DNA of 64,000 bases from CATQHD01 sp965243165 (GTDB lineage: Bacteria > Actinomycetota > Acidimicrobiia > Spongiisociales > Spongiisociaceae), in assembly GCA_965243165.1 (NCBI GenBank), contig OZ251535.1, positions 2,728,001 to 2,792,000 on the forward strand, written 5' to 3'. This document shows positions 16,382-24,845 of the stretch, one piece after another. Both the position numbers and the translations under genes were made by a program. Position 1 is the first letter of the stretch. Each line of letters opens with the position of its first letter. The notes below the pieces were generated by a model that made no database searches, was not told where the DNA came from, and worked only from the letters and a program-made list of their open reading frames with translations.

Positions 16382-17647
16382 ATGGTGCATGAAGCGGCGC
16401 TGCTGGGGGCCGGCCAGCGGGGCAGGTTCGTCTACGGCGCCTACGCGGCCCGGCGGCCCGACCGGTTGCGTTTCACGGCCGCGGCCGATCCGAACCCGCA
16501 GCGGCTCGGTGTCTTCGGCGGGGAGCATGGCATACCCGCCTCCCGGCGCTTCCGCGACTGGCGGGATCTCCTGGAAGCCGGCCCGCCTCCGGCGTTGGTC
16601 ATCGCCTCTCCCGACCGATGCCACGCCGAGCAGGCCGCAGCCGCCCTGGAAAAGGGCCTCCATGTGCTGCTGGAGAAACCGGCCGCCCACACCCTGGAGG
16701 AATCCGCCCGCCTCCTGGCCGCCGCCCGCCGCAGCCGGGGAACCCTCACCGTCGCCCACGTTCTCCGATACACCCCGTTCTTCTCCGCCCTGCATGGGCT
16801 GCTGGAGTCGGGGCGGCTGGGCGAGCCGGTGTCGATCGAACACCGCGAGGACGTCGCCTACTGGCACACGGCCCACAGCTTCGTGCGGGGCAACTGGGCC
16901 AGGACGGAGGAATCGACGCCCATGATCGTCCAGAAATGCTGCCACGACTTCGACCTGCTGGTCTGGAACCTGGAAGCAGCCGGAGGCGGGGCGCGGGTGA
17001 CCAAGATGCAGTCGTTCGGCTCGCAGCTGGAGTTCCGGCCCGAACGCGCCCCGCAGGGGGCTTCCGGGCGGTGCACCGACCCCTGCCCGGCGGCCCCCGG
17101 CTGCCCCTACGACGCCGGGCGCCTCTACCTCGACATGGACCGAACGGGCTGGCCGGTCCACACCATATCCCATGACCTGTCCTTCGAAGGGCGGATGCGG
17201 GCGCTGGCCGAGGGGCCCTACGGGCGGTGCGTCTACACCGCCGGCGGCGATGCGGTGGACCATCAGACCGCGGCGATGGAACTTTCGTCGGGCGCAACCG
17301 CGGTGCTGGTGATGAACGGCCACGCCGCCCGGCAGTCCAGGTCTGCCCTGTACCACGGGACGCGGGGAACGGTCTGTGCGGTCTTCGACGCCGCCCCCAG
17401 GATCGAGTTCACCGACCGCAGGGGGGGCGGCCCGGTGCGCATCCCCTTCGAAGCCGGCGCCGGAGGGCACGGCGGGGGCGACGAGGGTCTGATCGAAGGC
17501 TTTCTCGTTTCCTTGGAGGGGGCGGGGCCGGCCAAGACGTCGGGCGGGGGTTGGTTCGAGAGCCACCTGCTGGCCTTCGGCGCCGAAGAGGCGCGGCTCA
17601 GCGGAGAAGTCCTCGACCTCGACCGCCGCCGAAGGGAATGCCTCTGA
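16382..17647 (+). CDS. Gfo/Idh/MocA family oxidoreductase
   Basis: A 421-residue NAD(P)-dependent dehydrogenase. The N-terminal Rossmann fold begins with GAGQRGRFVYGAYA, and the LLEKPAAHTLEE segment carries the EKP signature of the family. The C-terminal domain includes QKCCHDFDLLVWNL, the usual substrate-pocket His region. A Cys-rich insertion (CTDPCPAAPGCPYD, near residue 237) could bind a metal. Substrate unknown; sugars or inositols are typical. It starts 8 bp after the methyltransferase stop but has normal high-GC codon use, so it marks the right boundary of the acquired R-M segment. Confidence 0.85.
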   Translation: MVHEAALLGAGQRGRFVYGAYAARRPDRLRFTAAADPNPQRLGVFGGEHGIPASRRFRDWRDLLEAGPPPALVIASPDRCHAEQAAAALEKGLHVLLEKPAAHTLEESARLLAAARRSRGTLTVAHVLRYTPFFSALHGLLESGRLGEPVSIEHREDVAYWHTAHSFVRGNWARTEESTPMIVQKCCHDFDLLVWNLEAAGGGARVTKMQSFGSQLEFRPERAPQGASGRCTDPCPAAPGCPYDAGRLYLDMDRTGWPVHTISHDLSFEGRMRALAEGPYGRCVYTAGGDAVDHQTAAMELSSGATAVLVMNGHAARQSRSALYHGTRGTVCAVFDAAPRIEFTDRRGGGPVRIPFEAGAGGHGGGDEGLIEGFLVSLEGAGPAKTSGGGWFESHLLAFGAEEARLSGEVLDLDRRRRECL

Positions 17648-17674
17648 CAACGGCCCGGCGCCCCGCCCGGCCGC

Positions 17675-18205
17675 TCAACCGTTCAGACCGATCAGGCGGC
17701 GGACCATCCAGGCCGTGGCGCCCCAGAGGACGTCCCCGCCGAGGTCGAAGAAGTGGACCGTCCGTCCGTTCCACTGCTCGGCGCGCCAGCGGCGCTCGTC
17801 CCTGAGAAGCTCGAGAGAGGGGGTCAGCACCCCGTCCACCTCGTTGGGGTCGGGGGTCAGCTCGGGAACCCCTCCCAGCCGCCCCACCACCGGCACCACC
17901 ATCAGGGGGTAGGAAACGGTGTGAACGGCCGGCAGGTAACCCAGCACCTCCACCTGCGCCGGGTCGATCCCCACCTCTTCGCGGGCCTCCCGCAGGGCTG
18001 TGTCGAGCGGACTCTCCCCCGGCCGGGGCTTGCCGCCCGGGAAGGCCAGATCCCCGCCGTGGGTCGGCATGTGGACGGGGCGGCGGATCAGGATCAACCG
18101 GGCCGCCCCTCCGTCCTCGTAGATCGGCGCCAGGACGGCCGCCCTCGGGCCTCCGCCCTCGGGCGGGCCGGCCAGCAAACCCGGCAGGCGCCCGATGTCT
18201 TTCAT
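17675..18205 (-). CDS. Nudix hydrolase, probable CoA pyrophosphatase
   Basis: A 176-residue protein with a complete Nudix box (GGKPRPGESPLDTALREAREEVG), which chelates Mg2+ for diphosphate hydrolysis. The preceding MPTHGGDLAFPGG fits the CoA diphosphatase (NudL/PCD1-like) group, which cleaves CoA to 4'-phosphopantetheine and 3',5'-ADP. It is divergently placed from the downstream acetyltransferase and convergent with the oxidoreductase. Confidence 0.85.
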   Translation of the reverse strand: MKDIGRLPGLLAGPPEGGGPRAAVLAPIYEDGGAARLILIRRPVHMPTHGGDLAFPGGKPRPGESPLDTALREAREEVGIDPAQVEVLGYLPAVHTVSYPLMVVPVVGRLGGVPELTPDPNEVDGVLTPSLELLRDERRWRAEQWNGRTVHFFDLGGDVLWGATAWMVRRLIGLNG

Positions 18206-18362
18206 CCGATCTCCATGCTAACCCCGATCGTTCATGTCCAGGCGGGGCGGGGCGGGCGGCGCAGGTCTCGAGCCGGAGGTGCGGGCGCGTCTTTCAGCCG
18301 CCGGGCCCCGCCTTCGGGAAAATCAGGATCGAGCCGCCCGGCGCCCGATAGGCTCTACCCAG

Positions 18363-18983
18363 ATGAGACCGAGGCCGCCGCGATACATGCCGGAACCCCT
18401 GCCCACCCGCGACCGCACCACCGAGCGCTTCGTGCTGCGCCCTTTCCGCCGGCGCGACGCCGACGCCCTCTACCGGGCGGTGGCCGACTCCCAGGCGGAA
18501 CTGGCCGAATACCTGCCCTGGGCCGCCCGCCCCTACACCAGGTCCAACGCGGTGCTCTTCATCCGAGACAGCATGCGCTCCTGGCGGGAAACCAAGGCTT
18601 ACGACTTCACCGTGCGGCGCCCCGAGGAACCCGGGGAGCACCTCGGCAACGTGAGCATCTGGCATCTGTCGCGCCCTTCCCGCAGCGGCGAGATCGGATA
18701 CTGGATCCGCACCGGCGCCACCGGCCGCGGGACAGCCACCGAAGCGGCCGGAGAAGCCCTGAGGATCGGCTTCGCGGAGCTGGGCATGCACCGCCTGATC
18801 CTGCGGATCGCGGTCGGCAACACCTCCAGCGAGCGGGTGGCCGAGAAGCTCGGCTTCACCCGCGAAGGGGTGCTGCGGGAGGAGATCCAGGTGGGCGGCC
18901 GCTGGATGGACCACTCTCTGTGGAGCATGCTCGACCATGAATACCGGAGCGCCGCCCGGCAACGGTCCTATTTCCGCTCCTGA
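18363..18983 (+). CDS. GNAT family N-acetyltransferase (RimJ/RimL type)
   Basis: An acetyl-CoA-dependent acetyltransferase of 206 residues (198 from the ATG at 18387). The order is the RimJ/RimL type: an N-terminal TERFVLRPFRRRDADALY, the IGYWI strand, the acetyl-CoA loop region TGRGTATEAAGEAL, and the closing NTSSERVAEKLGFTREGVLREE. Substrate could be a ribosomal protein N-terminus or a small molecule. Starts at 18363 and 18387 are both plausible. Confidence 0.8.
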   Translation: MRPRPPRYMPEPLPTRDRTTERFVLRPFRRRDADALYRAVADSQAELAEYLPWAARPYTRSNAVLFIRDSMRSWRETKAYDFTVRRPEEPGEHLGNVSIWHLSRPSRSGEIGYWIRTGATGRGTATEAAGEALRIGFAELGMHRLILRIAVGNTSSERVAEKLGFTREGVLREEIQVGGRWMDHSLWSMLDHEYRSAARQRSYFRS

Positions 18984-18997
18984 ACCTCGGGGCCGGC

Positions 18998-19207
18998 TCA
19001 GGTTCGGAGCCGATCCTTCACGATCGGATGACTGCGGACCTCTTGGTTCAGCTCGCTGCGGAGGAACTTGAAGGTCCGCCCGCCCGGCAACCGGTAAGCG
19101 GGCAATCGGCCCTCCCTGGCGTACTTCCGCACCATCTGCACGTTCATATCCAGCATTTCGGCTACCTCTTGCGCTCCGATGAATCTTTCGTCTTCGCGTG
19201 CCGTCAC
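18998..19207 (-). CDS. Small excisionase/BldC-like helix-turn-helix DNA-binding protein
   Basis: A 69-residue protein that is almost entirely one MerR-like winged HTH (GAQEVAEMLDMNVQMVRKYAREGRLPAYRLPGGRTFKFLRSEL), a domain shared by excisionases and the developmental regulator BldC. It binds DNA presumably as a dimer or as tandem protomers. It is 87 bp downstream of a protein holding two copies of the same domain. No integrase is nearby, so an excisionase role is unlikely. Confidence 0.75.
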   Translation of the reverse strand: MTAREDERFIGAQEVAEMLDMNVQMVRKYAREGRLPAYRLPGGRTFKFLRSELNQEVRSHPIVKDRLRT

Positions 19208-19294
19208 TGCCTCTGCCTTTCTGCAGGCCCGCCTCGGCCTGCCTCCGCGTCCTTCCCGCCCGCCGCCAGCCGCCGGGAACCAGAAAACCCCAAG

Positions 19295-19726
19295 CTAAGC
19301 GCCCTCCTCCCCGCCGCCGGCCGCCTCCTCCTCTTGACCGCCGTCCGCCTCCAAGCGGGTGCTGCGCACGTGGGCCAGCACCTCGTTGCGGGAGAACTCG
19401 TAGCCGCGCCTGCCCTTGGGCCGGTAGGCCGGGATTCGTTTCTCCCTGGCGTACTTCCTCACCTGATTCACGTCCATGCCCAGGATCTCGCCCACCGCCC
19501 GGGTGTCGAGCACCGCATCGCCCTCGCCTACCAAGGGCGTGGCATTCTTCGCCACGTGCTCCTCGAGCTCGTTCCGGAAGAACATGAAGGCCCGGCCTCC
19601 CGGAAGCCGGTAGGCCGGCACCCGCCCCGCTCGGGCGAGCCTCCGCACCATCTGATCGCTCGTGCCCAAGATCACGGCCGCCGCCGGCACTCCGATGATC
19701 TCGTCATCGCCGGGCGTATTCATCAC
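19295..19726 (-). CDS. Tandem two-domain excisionase/BldC-like HTH protein
   Basis: A 143-residue protein containing two consecutive MerR-like HTH domains: residues about 10-57 (GVPAAAVILGTSDQMVRRLARAGRVPAYRLPGGRAFMFFRNEL) and about 71-118 (DTRAVGEILGMDVNQVRKYAREKRIPAYRPKGRRGYEFSRNEV), then an acidic Glu/Gly tail. It looks like an in-frame duplication of the single-domain neighbour. A 10-bp inverted repeat 72 bp upstream of its ATG could be its operator. Confidence 0.75.
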   Translation of the reverse strand: MMNTPGDDEIIGVPAAAVILGTSDQMVRRLARAGRVPAYRLPGGRAFMFFRNELEEHVAKNATPLVGEGDAVLDTRAVGEILGMDVNQVRKYAREKRIPAYRPKGRRGYEFSRNEVLAHVRSTRLEADGGQEEEAAGGGEEGA

Positions 19727-19797
19727 CTCCGCCTTTCCGCGAGCCGCCCATCCCAGGCGGCCGCTCCCCGTTCTCTGCCCGCCGGTCTTGCGGACCT

Positions 19798-19830
19798 CAT
19801 TCGTTGGCCTTTGTAATACTCCAATGAATG
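19798..19830. promoter_or_regulatory. Inverted repeat between the tandem-HTH gene and the MFS gene
   Basis: CATTCGTTGG (19798-19807) and CCAATGAATG (19821-19830) are inverted with a single mismatch and a 13-nt A+T-rich centre holding TGTAATACT, which could include a -10 element. It lies in the divergent region between the HTH gene and the transporter and is a natural candidate operator for the HTH protein. Confidence 0.45.
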
Positions 19831-19931
19831 AAGTACCTGCAAAGCCTGCAAGGGTAGTTTACCATACTTCTCGCTCAATCGGAATAGGTATCTTGGTAGA
19901 TCTTCCGCCGCCTACGGGCAAGAATGCACCC

Positions 19932-21389
19932 ATGCGGCCTGCGGCGCCCCGCCGGCGGGGGGGCCGCGGCCGCGTCGTCTACACGATCGCGGTGTTCGTC
20001 CTGCTCGCCTCGCTCGACAACGCCGCCATTGCCCTGTACCCGGCGCTGACCAAGGTGATGGCCGCCGACCTGGGCGTGAGCGAGCCGGGGATGGGCCTGA
20101 TCACCTCCCTGGTGATCCTGGTGTCCGCCCTCTCCGCGGTGGGGTGGGGCTACATCGGCGACCGGTCGAAGCGCAAACCCCTCCTGTTCTGGGGAACCCT
20201 GGTCTGGTGCCTGGGGCTGGCGATGGCGGCCCGCTCGCAGTCGATCGGCGGGCTGGCCGGCTGGTCGGCGCTGGTCGGGGCGGGCCTGGGGGCGATCGCC
20301 TCCGTGGGTTTCTCGGTGATATCCGACTTCGTGCCGCCCCGGCGGCGGGGGCTGGCGATGAGCTTCTGGGGGCTGTCCCAGGGCGCAGGCGGGTTCTTCG
20401 GCGTCTTGGTGGGCGGGATGCTGGGGGCGGAGAATTGGCGCAGCCCGTTCAACGGCCTGGCCCTGGCCGGGGCGGCGGCGGCCCTCCTCTACCTCACCGC
20501 CGCGGACCCGCCGCGCGGGAGGGCCGAGCCGGAACTGGCCGCGGCGCTGGCCGCCGGCGCGGAATACGGGCACCGGATCGAGAAGTCCGACCTGCCGCTG
20601 CTGCTGCGCATCCGCACCAACCGCTGGCTGATCCTGCAGGGCGTGGGCGGACAGCTGGCCTACGGCTCCCTCATCTGGGTGCCGCTCCTCTACCAGGGGA
20701 AGGTGCAGGCGGCGGGATACGACCTGGTCACCGCCGCCGCGGTCGGATCGGTGTTCGGGGCCGTGTTCCAGATCGGAGGGGTGGCTTCCATCCTGGCCGG
20801 CTGGCTGGGGGACCGCTTTCAGCAGCGGACCCCCAAGGCGAGGGCGGTCATCTCCATGGCGGGGATCCTGGGGGCGGTCCCCTTCTTTGCGGCTTTCTTC
20901 TTCATGCCCCTGCACGGGCTGGACATACCCGTCGGCGAGGGGGGCATGGCTCTGTTCCTGGCCACCCTGGCCAGCCTGTTCACCAACCCCTATGCGGCGG
21001 CGGCGTTCCTGCTCTCGGTGGCGGCGCTGGCCCTGACCTCGGCGGACTCGCCCAATTGGTACGCCCTGATATCGGACGTGAACCTGCCGGAACACCGGGG
21101 CACCGTCTTCGGGTTCGCCAACCTGTCCAACGGGGTCTCCCGGACGCTGGGCAACGGGCTGACGGCGGCGGCGGCCGGCATGCTCGCCGCCCGCTTCCCC
21201 GCCCCGCTGAACTACGCGGTGGGCTTGGCCGTGTTCCAGCTGTTCTTCATCCCCACCGGGTTTTGCTACTGGGCGGCTTCCAAGACCTGCCCGTCCGACA
21301 TCGCCCGGGTGCGGGGGCTGCTGGCCGAACGGGGCCGGGAGGCCCGCTCCGGCGCACCGCCCCGCGTGGACGAGGGCAATCACGGCTAG
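19932..21389 (+). CDS. MFS transporter, Spinster-like
   Basis: A 485-residue major facilitator with about 12 hydrophobic segments. It has a MFS motif-A-like loop GYIGDRSKRKPLLFWG after TM2 and a second GWLGDRFQQRTPKAR in the C-terminal half. The N-terminal segment SLDNAAIALYPALTKVMAADLGVSEPGMGLI resembles Spinster-type carriers of lipids or sugars. The ATG at 19932 was chosen because it directly precedes the Arg-rich cytoplasmic N-terminus; the frame is open further upstream. Substrate unknown. Confidence 0.8.
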   Translation: MRPAAPRRRGGRGRVVYTIAVFVLLASLDNAAIALYPALTKVMAADLGVSEPGMGLITSLVILVSALSAVGWGYIGDRSKRKPLLFWGTLVWCLGLAMAARSQSIGGLAGWSALVGAGLGAIASVGFSVISDFVPPRRRGLAMSFWGLSQGAGGFFGVLVGGMLGAENWRSPFNGLALAGAAAALLYLTAADPPRGRAEPELAAALAAGAEYGHRIEKSDLPLLLRIRTNRWLILQGVGGQLAYGSLIWVPLLYQGKVQAAGYDLVTAAAVGSVFGAVFQIGGVASILAGWLGDRFQQRTPKARAVISMAGILGAVPFFAAFFFMPLHGLDIPVGEGGMALFLATLASLFTNPYAAAAFLLSVAALALTSADSPNWYALISDVNLPEHRGTVFGFANLSNGVSRTLGNGLTAAAAGMLAARFPAPLNYAVGLAVFQLFFIPTGFCYWAASKTCPSDIARVRGLLAERGREARSGAPPRVDEGNHG

Positions 21390-21449
21390 CCTATCGCCAG
21401 GACAGGCCGGGCGCCCGCTCGGCCCGATCCGAAAAACATAAGGAGATAC

Positions 21450-21671
21450 ATGCCCAAGGACGACGTACTGCGGGTGCAGGGCAGCGTCATCGAGACGCTC
21501 CCCAACGCCATGTTCAACGTGAAGATCGACGGAGGGCTGCAGGTGCTCGCCCGCGCCTCCGGCAAGATGCGGCGGGGCCGCTTCATCCGCATCCTGCCCG
21601 GCGACCGGGTAGACGTGGAGCTGTCCGCCTACGACCCCAGCCGCGGCCGCATCGTCTGGCGCTACAAGTAG
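21450..21671 (+). CDS. infA: Translation initiation factor IF-1
   Basis: A 73-residue S1/OB-fold protein that binds the ribosomal A site during initiation. It has the canonical order VQGSVIETLPNAMFNVKI, then GKMRRGRFIRILPGDRVDVELS and a GRIVWRYK end. It has a strong AAGGAG ribosome site, unlike many leaderless neighbours. It stands alone rather than in the usual ribosomal-protein cluster. Confidence 0.96.
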   Translation: MPKDDVLRVQGSVIETLPNAMFNVKIDGGLQVLARASGKMRRGRFIRILPGDRVDVELSAYDPSRGRIVWRYK

Positions 21672-21879
21672 ACGCCGGGCAAACGCCGCCGGAGGCGACT
21701 CCCTTCTGTCTGCCCGCCCCATCTCTCGTGAACAATCAGGGCCAGGGCTCTCTCCGATCAACCGCAACGGCGCCCGGTGGAGTGGCAGGTCGGAAGGGGG
21801 CCCGTCCGGTCCCTGCCCCAGCCGATGCGGAGCGGCTCCTCTTGCTCCTCCCAAGAACCGTGTTATCATGATGAATGCC

Positions 21880-22110
21880 ATGCCGAACATTTTGATCAGA
21901 AACCTTCCCGAGGAAGTTCACCGCAAACTGGTCGATCGGGCGAAAGCGGATGGACGGCCGCTCCAGGCGTACCTCGTGTCCGAGCTGAGCAGGTTGGCTC
22001 ACACCGTCAGCCTTGAAGAGTTGATCACCGACATCGAACGCAACGAAGGCGGCCGGGTCGGCTTCGCGCAGGCAGTAGAAGACCTAGACCAGTCCCGCGC
22101 CCGGGAATGA
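21880..22110 (+). CDS. VapB/FitA-like antitoxin (ribbon-helix-helix), orphaned
   Basis: A 76-residue protein with an N-terminal ribbon-helix-helix (NILIRNLPEEVHRKLVDRAKADGRPLQAYL) and a C-terminal toxin-binding tail with a GRVGFAQAVEDLDQSR segment, typical of VapB/FitA antitoxins that neutralise PIN-domain RNases and repress their own operon. The ATG at 21880 is 10 nt after a TATCAT -10 box; ATGs at 21868/21871 overlap that box. Its stop overlaps an ATG (ATGA) where vapC should begin, but no PIN domain follows. Confidence 0.75.
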   Translation: MPNILIRNLPEEVHRKLVDRAKADGRPLQAYLVSELSRLAHTVSLEELITDIERNEGGRVGFAQAVEDLDQSRARE

Positions 22111-22193
22111 TCATCGCCGACGCTCGGAGGCGGTCTATCCCCGATCTATTCAAGGCAATTCCAACTGCTTCCCAATCCACTCCCCGCTGTGGA
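22107..22193 (+). pseudogene. Remnant of the vapC toxin start
   Basis: The ATG overlapping the antitoxin stop reads MIIADA, the usual first strand of a VapC PIN domain (MI-x-x-DA with the first catalytic Asp), after which similarity ends abruptly in Arg/Ser/Pro-rich sequence. The frame then runs into the 3' end of the type II methyltransferase gene on the other strand and stops at 22250. The rest of vapC appears deleted at the edge of the acquired R-M island. Confidence 0.45.
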
Positions 22194-23795
22194 TCACAAG
22201 AGGCGGTCAAAACGAGCAGGAACTTCCGTCTCCTTTATCACGAGATCTAATTCTGGCAACCGTTTGATCAATGGTCTCGCTGACATCCGCTTCAGTTCGA
22301 GAGGTTCGATTTTGTAAAGGCCGCCGCCGTACACTCTCCCTTCCTCTCGCAACTCATCAGCTTCTAGTAAGTTCAAGCCCTCATGTATGAGGGTTGCCTT
22401 CTCATAGTCACTTATGATCTCTTTCAACAGAGGCTTCGGATACAGCAATAAATAAACATTGGTTGCGACGGCCCTGGATTGATTCCAGATAAATCGAAAG
22501 GGCTTTTCCTCGCCTGTTCCTCGTCCCATATAAGTTGAAAGGAAGGGTGCCGGTGGTCGTTGTTCCTGGCGATACCAAGGTGATCTTCTACTCGGAAGAT
22601 AGCGTTCGTTTATCCCCATTTCAACACCGGCAACTATGTAGTTATATAACTGCTTCTGGTCATTGCCTATCAAAGCTTCTGGTAAATCACAATCAAATAG
22701 CACCATCTGCTGATCCAACAATGGATATCCATCTGCTCCTTCTATTATTATATCGGTCGTCAAATAGCGCGGGCTGGGAAGCACTGGTTTCAAATAACAA
22801 GTAGGAAGACCGAGGTCTTTAGCCTTATGCCTATTCATAACAAAATAAGAGTTGGCGCCTGTAGCAACCCCGCGTCTAATCTCGAATAAGTCGCCAATTG
22901 TTATACTTTTATCCCACTTTGGCAACGACTTTGAGCGCGGGAAGTTTGTCCACTTACGGCTTCCGCACAAAGACTCAATCGATACTTCCTCAGTTTTCTT
23001 AGGTTCAAGTAGAGTTCCACCCAAAGTAAAGCTAACTTGAGAGTCTTGATTGGGTTTGGATCTGCGAAATATTATAACAGCAGACGATACCAAGGCATTA
23101 TCGAACTGCACCTCAGTAGGATCGAATCTATGTATACGCAACAATTCTACCTTCTGAGTAAGATATTCGCGTAGGACCGAGCCATAGTTGACATCCATGA
23201 ACTCAGAGGGAATCAACCAAGCGGCTATACCGTTATTCCTCATATTTTTATGAGCTAAGGCCATAAAGTAGACGTATAAACCGGACAGACCGTTGATTGA
23301 CACTTCACAGACCTTGCTGGCCTCCATCTGAAGACGAACCTTGGTAGACTGATCAATATGATGATGGCGCACATACGGAGGATTGGTCAATATAAGATTA
23401 AAATCTGGTGTCAGTTCTCTATACAGCTCAGTATAATCTCCTTCTATAACCTTGAGGCCAAATTCACCCCATAGTTTATTCGCCAGAGCAACAAACCTAG
23501 GATCGAGCTCGAACCCTATGGCTGTATTTATGCGGTCGGGAACAACACCCTGCAGCAGAGCCGAATAAAAAGAACCCGACCCTAAAGCCGGTTCAAGGAA
23601 GTTGATCGGTTCCTTGTCATCTAACAACCCCAAAAGGTAGGTAACTATCTCGGCAGCAAGCCCGTTGGGTGTAGCAAACTGACCTAGCCGATTGCGCTCA
23701 TACTTTGAACGTCCATCATCCAATTGAACTTGGGCATCACGGCGTTGCCTTTCTCGGGCCTGTACCTGCGCAATTCGAATATCCTCTGCTATCAT
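22194..23795 (-). CDS. Type II N6-adenine DNA methyltransferase (Eco57I/TaqI-like)
   Basis: A 533-residue gamma-class adenine methyltransferase. Motif I is NFLEPALGSGSFYSALLQG (near residue 65), and motif IV is LILTNPPYVRHHH (near 135), preceded by the GQFATPNGLAAEIV entry motif. The C-terminal half should contain the target-recognition domain. The start overlaps the endonuclease stop by 4 nt (ATGA). The gene is strikingly A+T-rich for this genome, with many A/T-ending codons, a sign of recent transfer. Confidence 0.88.
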   Translation of the reverse strand: MIAEDIRIAQVQARERQRRDAQVQLDDGRSKYERNRLGQFATPNGLAAEIVTYLLGLLDDKEPINFLEPALGSGSFYSALLQGVVPDRINTAIGFELDPRFVALANKLWGEFGLKVIEGDYTELYRELTPDFNLILTNPPYVRHHHIDQSTKVRLQMEASKVCEVSINGLSGLYVYFMALAHKNMRNNGIAAWLIPSEFMDVNYGSVLREYLTQKVELLRIHRFDPTEVQFDNALVSSAVIIFRRSKPNQDSQVSFTLGGTLLEPKKTEEVSIESLCGSRKWTNFPRSKSLPKWDKSITIGDLFEIRRGVATGANSYFVMNRHKAKDLGLPTCYLKPVLPSPRYLTTDIIIEGADGYPLLDQQMVLFDCDLPEALIGNDQKQLYNYIVAGVEMGINERYLPSRRSPWYRQEQRPPAPFLSTYMGRGTGEEKPFRFIWNQSRAVATNVYLLLYPKPLLKEIISDYEKATLIHEGLNLLEADELREEGRVYGGGLYKIEPLELKRMSARPLIKRLPELDLVIKETEVPARFDRLL

Positions 23796-24745
23796 AACCC
23801 GATCTCCAGCAGGTCCTCTGCCCGGTGCTCCCACACCCAGTCAATCCCTTCGGCTGCCTCATACCCCAGATAGCCCGAATCAAAATATCCGCCGAGGAAT
23901 AGTATATAACGCACATTTGAACCGTACTGGGACCTGAGGTGACGAACCTTGGTGGCTTCTTCCTTGCGTCGTTTGTTGGTATTGGCAAAATCCCCGGCCG
24001 ACTTTGCCTCTACTAATAAAATTGGCAGATCGTCATCAGCAACAATCTTAGGTTTTATGACTATATCAATCGGAATCTTAACAGATTGACTACCCGTATC
24101 CACACTTATATTCCTATTGAAGGCAAAGGTTCCCGGTCTCATATTGGCAATGGAGGCATCCAAAACATCAGAAGTTGCTACATATCCTATATCTGTGAGT
24201 AACCTATTTACTACATCAAACTGCCGTTTTTCCTGAGCGTTGCGGATTATAGGATTCGCGATCGAACCACACAAACGATCTGCTACTATAGAAGCTGCTC
24301 TTATTCTCTCATTCTCCTTCGATTTTCTCATCTCGTCAAGCCAGGGAAAGATATCATTATCAAGTAATTCGGAGATAATGGACACTATACGCTCAAGGTG
24401 TTCCATCAGTTCGGTTTTGTTCATTCGTTTAGGTTTTCTATTATCTTCAAGTGTCCTGATTAAAGAAGGTTTGGTATCAGCTAATCTGACCAACCGATCT
24501 ACAGCCAAAGGCGGGGCGGTTGCCAGCCTAAAGGTTTTTAGGATACTTGGATATTTGTAAAGGACTGTGGGACCAAATCTCAATAGATCATTGGTTTTGA
24601 ACATTGCGTCGATTACTTCTTCCATTGTTGCGGCCCGGGCGTCGCGGAAAGCCTTGGGCGCGAACTCCAGAAACCATCTGTTGTATAGGTCCACCGAAGC
24701 TGCAATATCGTCTTTCCAACGATGCGGCTTATTCGAGTTGATCAC
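23792..24745 (-). CDS. XamI-family type II restriction endonuclease
   Basis: A 317-residue protein whose N-terminus (RWKDDIAASVDLYNRWFLEF, then ATAPPLAVDRLVRLA) matches what I recall of XamI-type endonucleases. A PD-(D/E)xK-like centre is visible near the C-terminus: PIDIVIKPK followed by LLVEAKSAGDF, giving D...ExK. XamI itself is a SalI isoschizomer (GTCGAC), but the specificity here is not provable. GTG start at 24745 is preceded by a GGAG-rich stretch. Transcribed ahead of, and overlapping, its methyltransferase. Same A+T-rich composition. Confidence 0.75.
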   Translation of the reverse strand: MINSNKPHRWKDDIAASVDLYNRWFLEFAPKAFRDARAATMEEVIDAMFKTNDLLRFGPTVLYKYPSILKTFRLATAPPLAVDRLVRLADTKPSLIRTLEDNRKPKRMNKTELMEHLERIVSIISELLDNDIFPWLDEMRKSKENERIRAASIVADRLCGSIANPIIRNAQEKRQFDVVNRLLTDIGYVATSDVLDASIANMRPGTFAFNRNISVDTGSQSVKIPIDIVIKPKIVADDDLPILLVEAKSAGDFANTNKRRKEEATKVRHLRSQYGSNVRYILFLGGYFDSGYLGYEAAEGIDWVWEHRAEDLLEIGL

Positions 24746-24746
24746 C

Positions 24747-24830
24747 TTATGGCCCTCTTTCCTCCTTGAACACCGTCAACGATAAGAGCTGCTCGACAAT
24801 CTCGTGTTTGCCTCGACTCGCCGGGCTCAT
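24747..24830 (-). CDS. Possible 27-residue leader ORF before the XamI-like endonuclease
   Basis: A short ORF (MSPASRGKHEIVEQLLSLTV...) ends with a TAA 1 nt before the GTG of the endonuclease, and the GGAGGAAAGAGGG within it would serve as that gene's ribosome site. It could be a coupled leader, a truncated regulator or chance. No homology recognised. Confidence 0.25.
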   Translation of the reverse strand: MSPASRGKHEIVEQLLSLTVFKEERGP

Positions 24831-24845
24831 GATATCACCGCCCGC

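Noticed and set aside
18998..19726. Excisionases of a prophage or integrative element
   Set aside because: No integrase, att-like repeats or phage genes nearby; the HTH type is also used by BldC-like regulators.
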